This document shows positions 57,235 to 64,000 of a stretch of DNA of 64,000 bases, one piece after another (within the stretch, counting starts at the first letter, position 1; each line of letters begins with the position of its first letter). This DNA is from Trachythela sp. YZ-2020 (Eukaryota > Cnidaria > Anthozoa > Malacalcyonacea > Clavulariidae). The notes beneath the pieces were generated by a model. The model searched no databases. It saw only the letters and a list, made by a program, of their open reading frames with translations, and had not been told where the DNA came from. Location of the stretch: positions 1,550,001-1,614,000 of the forward strand of contig JADLSH010000052.1 in the NCBI GenBank assembly GCA_016169945.1, read 5' to 3'. The position numbers and the translations under genes were made by a program.

Positions 57235-57456
57235 TCAGACATCTGTGTCTTCTATTTGTGGTACCGGTGGGATAGTAGTAACTTTTTCATATCTCTTAAG
57301 TCTTGACGTAACAAATGCAATCTGTATGTTACCTTCGATACCTTCTTTTTCTTCGGACATATGTACTCCTGTAAGAAATTTTTTACGAACAACAGTGTCC
57401 TCGTTAAACAGATCACCATTGTGTTGTATTTGTAGTTTACTTGGTTTACAACCCAT
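57235..57456 (-). CDS. Small protein with N-terminal dual-acylation motif
   Basis: 73 residues starting MGCKPSK. Gly2-Cys3 with Ser6 fits the MGxxxS myristoylation consensus plus a palmitoylation cysteine, as in Src-family SH4 domains. The remainder is polar and charged without hydrophobic segments, so attachment to a membrane by acylation is a reasonable inference. It follows a membrane protein gene after 8 nt. CTAAATAACTAA lies directly before the ATG. No homologue recognised. Confidence 0.55.
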   Translation of the reverse strand: MGCKPSKLQIQHNGDLFNEDTVVRKKFLTGVHMSEEKEGIEGNIQIAFVTSRLKRYEKVTTIPPVPQIEDTDV

Positions 57457-57464
57457 TTAGTTAT

Positions 57465-57767
57465 TTAGTCCAAATTCACAAGACCGGGTCCCTTCATCAC
57501 ATATGGTTCTTTCTTGTCTTTCTTGTCTGATGTTGGTTCTGGTTTAATAGACCTACAAAAATAAGTCCAAAAACACCCTAGTCCTAAAATAATACCTATT
57601 ATTTTTAGAAGTAACCAAGTGGTCATATCTGTGTTTGAGTCTGGATATGTTTCTGGCTTTGGTAACTTTCTTTTCTTGGCTTTTTTAGACAGATCACTTA
57701 GTTTTTCACAGGCAACTTTCCTTTCCGGATCTGTTTCTGTTATAGGGTCTGTTATAGTGTCACTCAT
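57465..57767 (-). CDS. Single-TM protein of the Polinton
   Basis: 100 residues. Polar, Lys-rich N-terminal half (KKAKKRKLPKPETYPD), one transmembrane helix (TWLLLKIIGIILGLGCFWTY) and a charged tail ending GPGLVNLD. No signal-peptide-like N-terminus, so probably a type II or tail-half-anchored protein. GAATAAAT precedes the ATG. Middle gene of a three-gene block, 7 nt after the 465-residue gene. Function unknown. Confidence 0.55.
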   Translation of the reverse strand: MSDTITDPITETDPERKVACEKLSDLSKKAKKRKLPKPETYPDSNTDMTTWLLLKIIGIILGLGCFWTYFCRSIKPEPTSDKKDKKEPYVMKGPGLVNLD

Positions 57768-57774
57768 ATTTATT

Positions 57775-59172
57775 CTATGACAATAACAAAAACTTCATAA
57801 TATAACCGGTTACCGCCGATAATACTAATAGTGCAGACATTGAGTAGTCTGAGGAATAATCATATATAGGTTGATCTATGGAACGAAGTGCAGAAACATT
57901 AGGGCTTTTTAATACTTCTTCTAACGAGGTTGGATTGGTCGTTGTACTTGTACTTGTACTTGTACTTGGACTTGTACTTGTGACAACAGGTTGGGTAACA
58001 GGTTGGACAACAGGTTGGGTAACACTTGGTTTGTCCTTGTTAATATGTATGTTACTACCAAGCATCATACCTCCACCAACTAACGTTAAAATGTTGTTGT
58101 AACCAGGTATTTTTTGTTTTAAGATGATCATGTCACTTGGGATAAGGATGATCCCTGGACTAATGGCGAAGTTTAGGATCACATTTGTACTTTTTATAGC
58201 ATTTCTCATATTAGATATGGTTACTGATTGGTCGTCCTGTATGATGGTGTCCTCTACTAGTTTTTTAAACACCTCTTGTGTTTGTAAGGACTTACCACCT
58301 TGTCCAAAGATAGCCCATCGGGTACTCGCCTGTGAACCAAGTACACAATACACATAGGATTCTATACTTTGTTGGAATAACAGTTGTCCTGTTTGTGTTA
58401 GTCCTGTTGACTCTGTGGCGATAAACATTTTGTAGTCGTCCAAACTTTTAATAGTGCGGTCACCGCGCTTCTCATACCTAATACCCACTTGTCCATACTT
58501 ACTAATCTCGGGTGTGTAATTCCTAACACTTCCATGGGGTTGTTTCGCCAACCAAGTACCTAACTGTTCCTTACCGTGATGAAATTCTTTAGTCCACTCG
58601 TACACAACTGGGATGTTGTTACTTATTAAGTCCTTGACTCGTTGGGTTATGTATCTGTTCATCTTACTTGGGTCTCTAATGAACCTTCTCATGTGGTAAT
58701 ACAAGTGGTACCTGGCGAGGGAAGACACAAGTGGTTTGTCAGAGGTAAAATGTTTGGTACTAATTCCACAAACATATGTTGTGATGTAAGCCGCCAAACA
58801 AGATGCTAGATATGTATTCTCTGTGTAGTCGTTAAAGTGTTCCATTTTGGCAGTGATAACGAGGTCTGGAAATGTTGGTTTAAAACTCATTGTGTTATTT
58901 ACAAAAATGTCCATCTCACTAGGGTTACCTGTGTATGGTCCTTTGATGAATCCTTGTACCACCCCCTTTGTATTCCAAATACGAGGTTGCCAATCCAAGG
59001 CCCATCCAAACTTAAAATTTTTGGACTTTATATCGTAAGCTCTTCCTTCATGTACAAACATTGTTCGAACAAACAGTGTTGTACCTTTGTAATCCTTTAC
59101 GGGTTGGAACATGAACTTATCAACATCGGCGTATGGGTATTTCTCTTTGAATAACTCTTGTGGTGTTGGCAT
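57775..59172 (-). CDS. 465-residue Polinton protein with repeat linker and C-terminal TM
   Basis: No known family recognised. Residues 1-330 look globular and mixed alpha/beta, rich in Tyr and Trp (ALDWQPRIW, YTGNPSEMDIFVN). A hydrophobic stretch lies near 331-351 (FAISPGIILIPSDMIIL) and a Gly-rich one near 360-375. Then comes a low-complexity Gln/Pro/Val and Ser/Thr linker (about 382-416, QPVVQPVTQPVV, STSTSTSTTT) and a C-terminal membrane helix (445-464). The layout suits a membrane-anchored or virion-surface protein on a flexible stalk, which is inference. First gene of a minus-strand block; its ATG is 21 bp from the divergent penton-like gene. Confidence 0.6.
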   Translation of the reverse strand: MPTPQELFKEKYPYADVDKFMFQPVKDYKGTTLFVRTMFVHEGRAYDIKSKNFKFGWALDWQPRIWNTKGVVQGFIKGPYTGNPSEMDIFVNNTMSFKPTFPDLVITAKMEHFNDYTENTYLASCLAAYITTYVCGISTKHFTSDKPLVSSLARYHLYYHMRRFIRDPSKMNRYITQRVKDLISNNIPVVYEWTKEFHHGKEQLGTWLAKQPHGSVRNYTPEISKYGQVGIRYEKRGDRTIKSLDDYKMFIATESTGLTQTGQLLFQQSIESYVYCVLGSQASTRWAIFGQGGKSLQTQEVFKKLVEDTIIQDDQSVTISNMRNAIKSTNVILNFAISPGIILIPSDMIILKQKIPGYNNILTLVGGGMMLGSNIHINKDKPSVTQPVVQPVTQPVVTSTSPSTSTSTSTTTNPTSLEEVLKSPNVSALRSIDQPIYDYSSDYSMSALLVLSAVTGYIMKFLLLS

Positions 59173-59193
59173 TTTATTTGGTAACTAAATAAA
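59173..59193. promoter_or_regulatory. 21-bp divergent promoter palindrome
   Basis: Both start codons are part of a perfect dyad: CATTTTATTT (59170-59179) and AAATAAAATG (59187-59196) around a 7-nt centre GGTAACT. No room exists for conventional upstream promoters on either side, so the AAATAAA motif at the ATG is likely the initiation signal. Confidence 0.65.
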
Positions 59194-59792
59194 ATGTCAA
59201 AGTTAACTGTATTCGTACCAGAGAACAAAACAAATGTTAATCTGGCTGTGTTTCAACACCAAAAAAGTAACCTGTATCTCAGGTCCGCGACCATATTTTG
59301 GGAGTTCCACAATGTTTCACATAGATGTCAAATACAACACGGTACCGATAAGGTCGTGTTTGATACCGGTTACTGGACATTCGTCGACATCCAAAAGAAA
59401 CTGAAATATGAGGACATCAACCTCGTTGGAAACCACAAAAACTCATCATGTTCGATAAAATCCAAAGAATACCAGACACCGCGTTGGTCAAAGACACTTG
59501 GCACACGAGTCCAAGTCATGTTGATGTTAACCATGGGTTAAAATACATTAACATCGAATGTAGCATCGTGAACACATATCAAAACTTCGACACCAACGGT
59601 AAGCCAAGTAAAATAATAGCCTCGTTACCTATTTCATCATCACAACTGTTAATAGATACCGCGGAGTTCTACGATAACATTAACTCAAAAACACCTATCG
59701 TACAAAGTTTTAACGCGTTGAGTTTTAAACTTACAACTAACATAGACAAACATGTAAACATGAGTGCATTGTTAGACCTCGAGATGGTTTAA
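59194..59792 (+). pseudogene. Penton-like minor capsid gene split by a frameshift
   Basis: Two overlapping frames together look like one Polinton minor capsid (penton) protein. The first (59194-59541) starts MSKLTVFVPENKTN and keeps a jelly-roll-like character up to about 59,440. The second (open through 59,448-59,792) carries the well-preserved C-terminal half (DVNHGLKYINIECSIVNTYQ, SLPISSSQLLIDTAEFY). The frames differ by one position and overlap near 59,430-59,450. In the overlap the first frame reads CAC AAA AAC, a near-canonical but imperfect -1 slip site. Loss of one base, a small deletion, programmed frameshifting or an assembly error are all possible. The stop overlaps the AAATAAA motif of the integrase gene. 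Confidence 0.65.
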
Positions 59793-59798
59793 ATAAAA

Positions 59799-60788
59799 AT
59801 GAACTTTGAAACAGAACAAGGTCTTCGTGAGTTGTATCACTCACCGGGTACAGGTTATCAGTCGGTGGAAAGATTGTATCAAAAGGCAAGGGAGGAGTCA
59901 TTAGATGTCACTCGTAAACAAGTTAAGGATTGGATCCTAACACAAACCACTTACACAATGACCAAACAAAAAGGTGGTAGCCATGTCTATCGTAAAACTA
60001 TTGTTAGTGATCTTGGAGAACAACTACAACTGGATTTGGTTGATATGACGGAGGGTCGTAAGGGTAGTAATAGTGGTTATCGTTGGATTTTAACATCTAT
60101 TGAGATATTATCCCGTTACGCCTTCACAGAACCTAGTAAGACCAAAGGTGGTCTCGATGTTTCCCACGCCATGGAAAAAATACTAGGTGAGTTTAAAGTT
60201 AGGTTTGGCAAGTACCCCGATGTTGTACAATACGATGATGGTAACGAATTTAAGAACAAAAATGTTAATGCGTTACTGGACAAACTTGGTATAAAACATT
60301 TTACGACGCTTGTTAAAAGAGGTGGTAAGGCCTTTTTTAACAGAAAGGCAGCCCTCGTTGAGAGACTAAACAGAACATTGAAGACAACGATGTGGAAGTA
60401 TTTCACAGAACACAAGACTAACAAGTGGTTACATATTTTAGGGGATGTAACCTTCAACTACAACCACAGTATACACAGAACTATTAAGATGAAACCAACA
60501 GATGTCAACGAGAAGAATAAGGATGATGTTTGGATGACTTTGTATGGGGAGGGTAACAAACCTAAAAAACCTAGGTACAAAGTAGGGGATACCGTTAGGG
60601 TGGAAAAATACCACACAGGTACCAGGTTTGTTAAGGGTTACACTGTTAACTTCACAGAAGAAATATTTAAGATCACTAAGGTCCATCAAGGTGACCCTGT
60701 TATGTACAACATACAAGACATTGGAACGGGGGAAAACATACACGGAAGATTTTACGAAAGAGAACTTAGTGAAGTGAGAGTTAAATAA
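59799..60788 (+). CDS. Retroviral-type (DDE) integrase of the Polinton
   Basis: 329 residues. A helical N-terminal domain with QVKDWILTQTTYTMTKQ precedes the catalytic core. Core acids: D79 in LQLDLVDM, D146 in QYDDGNEF and E188 in LVERLNRTLK. The D146-E188 gap of 41 residues is longer than the usual ~35, apparently through extra residues near RGGKAFF (175-180). A C-terminal SH3/chromo-like domain follows (KVGDTVRV 261-268, FKITKV 290-295, FYERELSEV). It inserts the element DNA into the host genome (family knowledge). AAATAAAA abuts the ATG, 6 nt after the previous stop; the next gene starts 3 nt after its own stop. Confidence 0.9.
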   Translation: MNFETEQGLRELYHSPGTGYQSVERLYQKAREESLDVTRKQVKDWILTQTTYTMTKQKGGSHVYRKTIVSDLGEQLQLDLVDMTEGRKGSNSGYRWILTSIEILSRYAFTEPSKTKGGLDVSHAMEKILGEFKVRFGKYPDVVQYDDGNEFKNKNVNALLDKLGIKHFTTLVKRGGKAFFNRKAALVERLNRTLKTTMWKYFTEHKTNKWLHILGDVTFNYNHSIHRTIKMKPTDVNEKNKDDVWMTLYGEGNKPKKPRYKVGDTVRVEKYHTGTRFVKGYTVNFTEEIFKITKVHQGDPVMYNIQDIGTGENIHGRFYERELSEVRVK

Positions 60789-60791
60789 AAT

Positions 60792-62603
60792 ATGTCTGAT
60801 GATATACCATTACAGGAGAAGGTACCTCCTCCCAGAATGACTAGTCTTGATCCAGATGCAGATGATGATGATGATGATGATCTTGATGATGATAATTATG
60901 TCCAAGATACTAACCTTGATGAGGGTACAAGTACCCCCGATAACAACCCTCTCAACGGTTCAACTGACGAACAAAAAGGGGAAACACTTAAACCCCAAAC
61001 TAGTACTCCTGGTGATAATGATGACCCCTTAAAAAATTATACACGACCGGGACAAAAAGTAGATGAAGACGAAGACAAGGAGGATGACAAGGAGGAAGAA
61101 GAACGACAAAACCCTTTTGACAAAAGTCATGGTATTTTCACAGAGTCAGAGAACCCCGAGTTTGAAATGACCGCACCTGAGTTTTTTAGGTCTGAGGAGG
61201 TGTTAACTGAACACCAACTTATCATTAAAAACACACTAGAGAAACACCTAAACATATTCTTAGACCCAAGATATGATGGCCCAAGCACTACTATACTGTT
61301 CCATAACTTACAAGTAGAGAGAAGTGTAAAGGGTGAGGTTAGTGGGTTAAGTTACAATGGTAAGAAGATTATTGTGATGGATGAGACGAAAGATGGTGTG
61401 GCCATGAGATATATAGAGGTTGGAGCGAAAGGTAGAGGTGTTAGAGGGAAAGCCCTAAATGAGTTCAAGAAATATCTAGATAGGGCCAAAGAGGAACACA
61501 AAAGTAGGTTTCCATCTGTGGTGGAGGAACAAACAGGTGTTAGTAATGATAAGTTAAATGAAAGTGTACGTAAAAATTCTGCAGAGGTGTCAAATAGTAC
61601 CATCGATGAAAAGATCGATGATGTTCAACAACAGTTAAAAAACCTACAACAACAGGTAATTAACCATCAACAACAACAGGTCAATAACCTTCTACAAATG
61701 TTTGATGAAATTCGACAACAACTGGGCAACGACCTTCAAAACCAACAACAAGGTAATGATTATAAACAAGAACAGATCATTGTTCTTCAAAACCAGATTA
61801 ATAACTTTCAACGACAACAAGGTAATTATCTTCAAGAAGGAGAGGTCATTAAACTTCAACAACAACAGATTAATGACCTTAAAAAGGCGGTTAATTATGT
61901 TAAACATCAAAAAGTAACAGAAAAACAGAGTACCATTGAAGATTCCAGGATGAAAGAGAAAGTGGGGTGGTTTGAAGAGACAGCACGATCACTTATATCT
62001 CGTGGCATTCGTGAACACCAACAAACTAAAGATGTTAAAGATGAAAAGAAACTCACAAAAGGTAAACTTGAAAGTTTAGTCATAGACGAGAAATTTTGGC
62101 GTGATAAGTCTGAGAGTGAACAAAACCCAGAGTTAAAAGCTTTGTACAAAGCAGCCTCAGTCATCGCAGAAGTGGAAAAAGATCTCATGAGGGTAGAAAA
62201 TAACATGAGACCAGAAAGTGAAGTGGGGTCTCAGATTGTAAAAGATGAGATCGAAAACAACCCCCTAACCAAGTTTGAAAAGTTTAAAGAGTGGTCTAAG
62301 AAAAACATGGGTATCGTGTCTGCCATAAGTATAAGTATCGCCGGTTTGATAACAACAATCGTCATGACCGGTAGAAATGCTGTCGTTACAGGTGCTCGTG
62401 GTGTCTCTAAGTTTTCAAAGGGTGTCGCTAAAATCCTTAGTAAGATGGGTCCTGTGTTCAGTGCCATCGGTAGTATTCTATCAACCGTTCTAAGTATGGG
62501 TGCCAAAGGGTTATCGTGGTTGGCTAACAACATGTGGATCTTAGCTATCGCGTTAGGTTACTTAGCATACAATGAAATTCAAGTTAATCGACGATCTCGT
62601 TAG
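60792..62603 (+). CDS. Acidic coiled-coil protein with C-terminal membrane segments
   Basis: 603 residues. Asp/Glu-rich N-terminus (22-44 and 91-104), a middle domain (about 130-245) with NTLEKHLNIFLDPRYDGPST, and a Gln-rich coiled coil (about 271-380). The C-terminus has hydrophobic helices at 506-526 (MGIVSAISISIAGLITTIVM), 552-573 and 575-594 with Gly/Ser/Lys-rich links (GARGVSKFSKGVAKIL). Large proteins with such a tail occur in cnidarian Polintons, with function unknown; a structural virion or membrane-remodelling role is inference. TAAATAAAAT abuts the ATG and overlaps the integrase stop. Confidence 0.7.
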   Translation: MSDDIPLQEKVPPPRMTSLDPDADDDDDDDLDDDNYVQDTNLDEGTSTPDNNPLNGSTDEQKGETLKPQTSTPGDNDDPLKNYTRPGQKVDEDEDKEDDKEEEERQNPFDKSHGIFTESENPEFEMTAPEFFRSEEVLTEHQLIIKNTLEKHLNIFLDPRYDGPSTTILFHNLQVERSVKGEVSGLSYNGKKIIVMDETKDGVAMRYIEVGAKGRGVRGKALNEFKKYLDRAKEEHKSRFPSVVEEQTGVSNDKLNESVRKNSAEVSNSTIDEKIDDVQQQLKNLQQQVINHQQQQVNNLLQMFDEIRQQLGNDLQNQQQGNDYKQEQIIVLQNQINNFQRQQGNYLQEGEVIKLQQQQINDLKKAVNYVKHQKVTEKQSTIEDSRMKEKVGWFEETARSLISRGIREHQQTKDVKDEKKLTKGKLESLVIDEKFWRDKSESEQNPELKALYKAASVIAEVEKDLMRVENNMRPESEVGSQIVKDEIENNPLTKFEKFKEWSKKNMGIVSAISISIAGLITTIVMTGRNAVVTGARGVSKFSKGVAKILSKMGPVFSAIGSILSTVLSMGAKGLSWLANNMWILAIALGYLAYNEIQVNRRSR

Positions 62604-62630
62604 GTCAAACTAAAATAATGATAAATAAAG

Positions 62631-63038
62631 ATGAGTGTAAGTAAAGGTACGACGACAAATTTAGAAAGTCCTATCGTGTTTGACATCCCTAGTTGTTTGA
62701 CATGGGGTATCACAAAGTCTAAGTTCAAAAATGGTGGGTTTAATATACCACTTGTCATAGAAGACGAAGAAGTAAGACAACAACTTTTAAGTTTGGAAAG
62801 AGAGAATGAAACAAAAGAGGTTATGAAAGGAAGGAGTAACAACACCTTATATCTCACAGTTGGTGGTATAACAGATCTCCAAAGAGAAGAGCTCTTAGAC
62901 AGTAAGGCCTATGTCAGAGTCATCTTTGAGTGTCAGTCTGTGTTTGAGTCATTAGATGGTACAAAGCATCTAAACTTCAAAGTGAAGAAGTTAAGAAAAG
63001 TGGGAGAGTTCGTGTCTAAAGACATCGCAGAAGATTAA
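62631..63038 (+). CDS. Small hypothetical Polinton protein
   Basis: 135 residues, no membrane segment. Starts MSVSKGTTTNLESPIVFDIP; the rest is charged with alternating hydrophobics (LYLTVGGITDLQREELL, KHLNFKVKKLRKV). No family recognised. Last gene of the four-gene plus-strand block, 27 nt after the coiled-coil gene. TAAATAAAG abuts the ATG. Hairpin H6 follows the stop by 11 nt. Confidence 0.6.
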   Translation: MSVSKGTTTNLESPIVFDIPSCLTWGITKSKFKNGGFNIPLVIEDEEVRQQLLSLERENETKEVMKGRSNNTLYLTVGGITDLQREELLDSKAYVRVIFECQSVFESLDGTKHLNFKVKKLRKVGEFVSKDIAED

Positions 63039-63049
63039 GTAAGTTGTAG

Positions 63050-63075
63050 ATTTGTAACCTGTAAAGGTTACAAAT
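63050..63075. terminator. Hairpin H6 between convergent blocks
   Basis: Perfect 11-bp stem ATTTGTAACCT / AGGTTACAAAT with a 4-nt loop, placed between two converging gene blocks. Confidence 0.7.
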
Positions 63076-63083
63076 TAATGTCC

Positions 63084-63542
63084 TTACACACTATCCTCAT
63101 CATCATCATTTGTGTCATTGGTAATCTCACTAGTCGTTACAGTTATGTGACTATAACATATCGTACCTAACGAGATACATGCCAGCACATATTTACTGTA
63201 ATAGTCATCTGGCGTGTAACTTGGCATTAGATCCTTAATGACGAACATTATGTTTTCGTCACCTAGTATTCTCTCCATAAACTTTGACTTGTCATTAATT
63301 TTAAAGTAGTTGTCACAAAAGTTGTCGGATACAGACACCGCAAGTAACACAAAATTAACAGCCATCTTTTGTCTGTTGACATCGTCCCTGTGTTTAATGT
63401 ATTCATCCTTTAACCTTTTTAACACTGAAGGTGTCGCCCTTCTTTTGTTTTTTAGATATGACTTAGTCTGGTTAATGTACCCTTTCTCAGAGAGGTCTAT
63501 TAATTCCTCACGTAATGTTTCAATATCATCTGGATTATCCAT
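63084..63542 (-). CDS. Hypothetical protein downstream of the packaging ATPase
   Basis: 152 residues, mostly helical and charged. Starts MDNPDDIETLREELIDLSEK, followed by a basic segment YLKNKRRATPSVLKRLKDEY. A mid hydrophobic stretch (AVNFVLLAVSVSD) and one near the C-terminus (YVLACISLGTICYSHITV) may be buried or membrane-associated; the tail is acidic (NDTNDDDEDSV). A gene with this kind of N-terminus commonly accompanies the ATPase in cnidarian Polintons; function unknown. TAAAATAAAG precedes the ATG, 7 nt after the ATPase stop. Confidence 0.6.
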   Translation of the reverse strand: MDNPDDIETLREELIDLSEKGYINQTKSYLKNKRRATPSVLKRLKDEYIKHRDDVNRQKMAVNFVLLAVSVSDNFCDNYFKINDKSKFMERILGDENIMFVIKDLMPSYTPDDYYSKYVLACISLGTICYSHITVTTSEITNDTNDDDEDSV

Positions 63543-63549
63543 CTTTATT

Positions 63550-64000
63550 TTAAAATATTATATTGTGTGATCTAGGGAACCTAAGGTTAATCTCCAACCG
63601 TGCGTACTTGTTCTCTTTAAGGGTTTTTCGTAGTAAGTCTTGTTCTTGTTTTGGAATGTCTAGGAACTCATCTGTTATAGTCTTCCAGGCCAGGGAACTA
63701 GGAGTGTCAAACACAACTAGCTTGGCGATATTCTCGCGGTAAGAGGGTGCGATGGCTGTTAATTTTTGTGTAATAACTATTGTACTTATGTTGTAATGTC
63801 TTGCAGAGAAGGCTAACCTAACGAGTTCTGACGTTCTGTTTTTAACTGACTTGCAACTCGCACAGTCGTCTAATATGATCAATGAGTTAGTACCTTTAAA
63901 TTTGTCGGAGATGTATTTTAAAAATGTATCCACTTCGTCTTGGTCACATTGTATCGTGTAGAAACCCGGAGAGTCCTTGTATATCCAATCTTGATATGTT
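63550..64000 (-). CDS. A32/FtsK-type packaging ATPase, C-terminal part (partial)
   Basis: The frame is open across the right window edge: upstream of the first internal start it reads YQDWIYKDSPGFYTIQCDQD. The Walker B segment NSLIILDDCASCKSV has the hydrophobic run and acidic pair. It is followed by the arginine/ITQ region (LAFSARHYNISTIVITQKLT) and SYRENIAKLVVF, the order typical of the A32-like genome-packaging ATPases of Polintons, virophages and nucleocytoplasmic large DNA viruses. Walker A lies beyond 64,000. It would drive DNA into capsids (family knowledge). First known gene of a minus-strand block with the 152-residue gene. Confidence 0.85.
   Translation of the reverse strand, partial: TYQDWIYKDSPGFYTIQCDQDEVDTFLKYISDKFKGTNSLIILDDCASCKSVKNRTSELVRLAFSARHYNISTIVITQKLTAIAPSYRENIAKLVVFDTPSSLAWKTITDEFLDIPKQEQDLLRKTLKENKYARLEINLRFPRSHNIIF

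Larger units (their letters stand above)
49386..64000. mobile_element. Polinton/Maverick (adintovirus-like) element, left part; right end beyond window
   Basis: A coherent set of genes defines this class: protein-primed type B polymerase, retroviral-type integrase, double-jelly-roll capsid candidate, penton-like protein and A32-type packaging ATPase. The remaining genes are small membrane, Cys-rich and coiled-coil proteins. Genes sit in tight blocks on both strands and have no introns, unlike the surrounding host-type genes. The left edge is not certain: gene-free sequence with special repeats runs from about 49,386 to 49,781, and the partner TIR is outside the window. No cysteine protease is visible so far. 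Nearly all frames are intact (one frameshift), suggesting a fairly recent copy or an endogenised virus. Confidence 0.85.

Noticed and set aside
57878..58102. Plus-strand Val/Leu-rich frame
   Set aside because: Shadow of the Ser/Thr/Pro linker of the minus-strand 465-residue gene.
61702..61910. Frames on both strands within the Gln-rich coiled-coil gene
   Set aside because: Explained by the low-complexity CAA/AAC codon runs of the 603-residue gene.

Overview
The window looks like AT-rich metazoan chromosomal DNA, most likely from a cnidarian or a similar early-branching marine invertebrate. The evidence is intron-bearing genes with GT/AG splice sites, a DUF6589 gene, SWIM-finger and RecQ-like relics, CR1-like LINE and Ty3-like relics, and many terminal-inverted-repeat (TIR) transposons. 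The species cannot be fixed from sequence alone. No rRNA, tRNA or CRISPR was seen.

Region 1 (1-8.2 kb): the 3' part of a frameshifted RecQ-like helicase, a partial inverted copy of it, and a multi-exon minus-strand DUF6589 gene whose splice sites can be read exon by exon. Region 2 (8.2-20 kb): mostly non-coding, with a 51-bp minisatellite, a Harbinger-like MITE, a 1.6-kb CATAG-ended element full of ~199-bp repeats, a broken SWIM-finger gene and a LINE tail. Region 3 (20-32.5 kb): nested transposons between two opposed copies of a TA-flanked TIR. These include an intact two-exon Mutator-like transposase between ~0.75-kb inverted arms, and a 3.3-kb TTAA-flanked element that split a LINE and itself carries a hAT-like MITE. 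Region 4 (32.6-45.3 kb): a CR1-like LINE, a Ty3-like relic, and a decayed gene of unknown function split by a 4.95-kb TA-flanked element. Region 5 (46.7-49.1 kb): a 2,339-bp TIR element with a perfect 9-bp target duplication and exon-like segments inside.

Region 6 (about 49.4 kb to past the window end) is the standout: the left ~14.5 kb of a Polinton/Maverick (adintovirus-like) element. It carries a protein-primed type B DNA polymerase, a retroviral-type integrase, a double-jelly-roll capsid candidate, a penton-like minor capsid gene split by a frameshift, the C-terminal part of an A32/FtsK-type packaging ATPase, a Bro-N protein, a coiled-coil/membrane protein and several small membrane, acylated or Cys-rich proteins. 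Genes are packed in head-to-tail blocks with gaps of 2-27 nt. The right end, the N-terminus of the ATPase and any protease lie outside the window.

Two features of this element seem worth attention. First, six perfect hairpins (10-12 bp stems, 3-8 nt loops, mostly unrelated stem sequences) lie between gene blocks and at convergent ends, and none was found inside blocks. Second, an AAATAAA-type motif sits 0-5 nt before most start codons, forming a palindrome where two genes diverge across only 21 bp. Together these suggest a virus-like expression system with compact promoters at the ATG and structural 3'-end signals, comparable in logic to the mimivirus hairpin rule. A 22-bp-spaced CACGTG array and a 24-bp CRE-type palindrome mark the left end.
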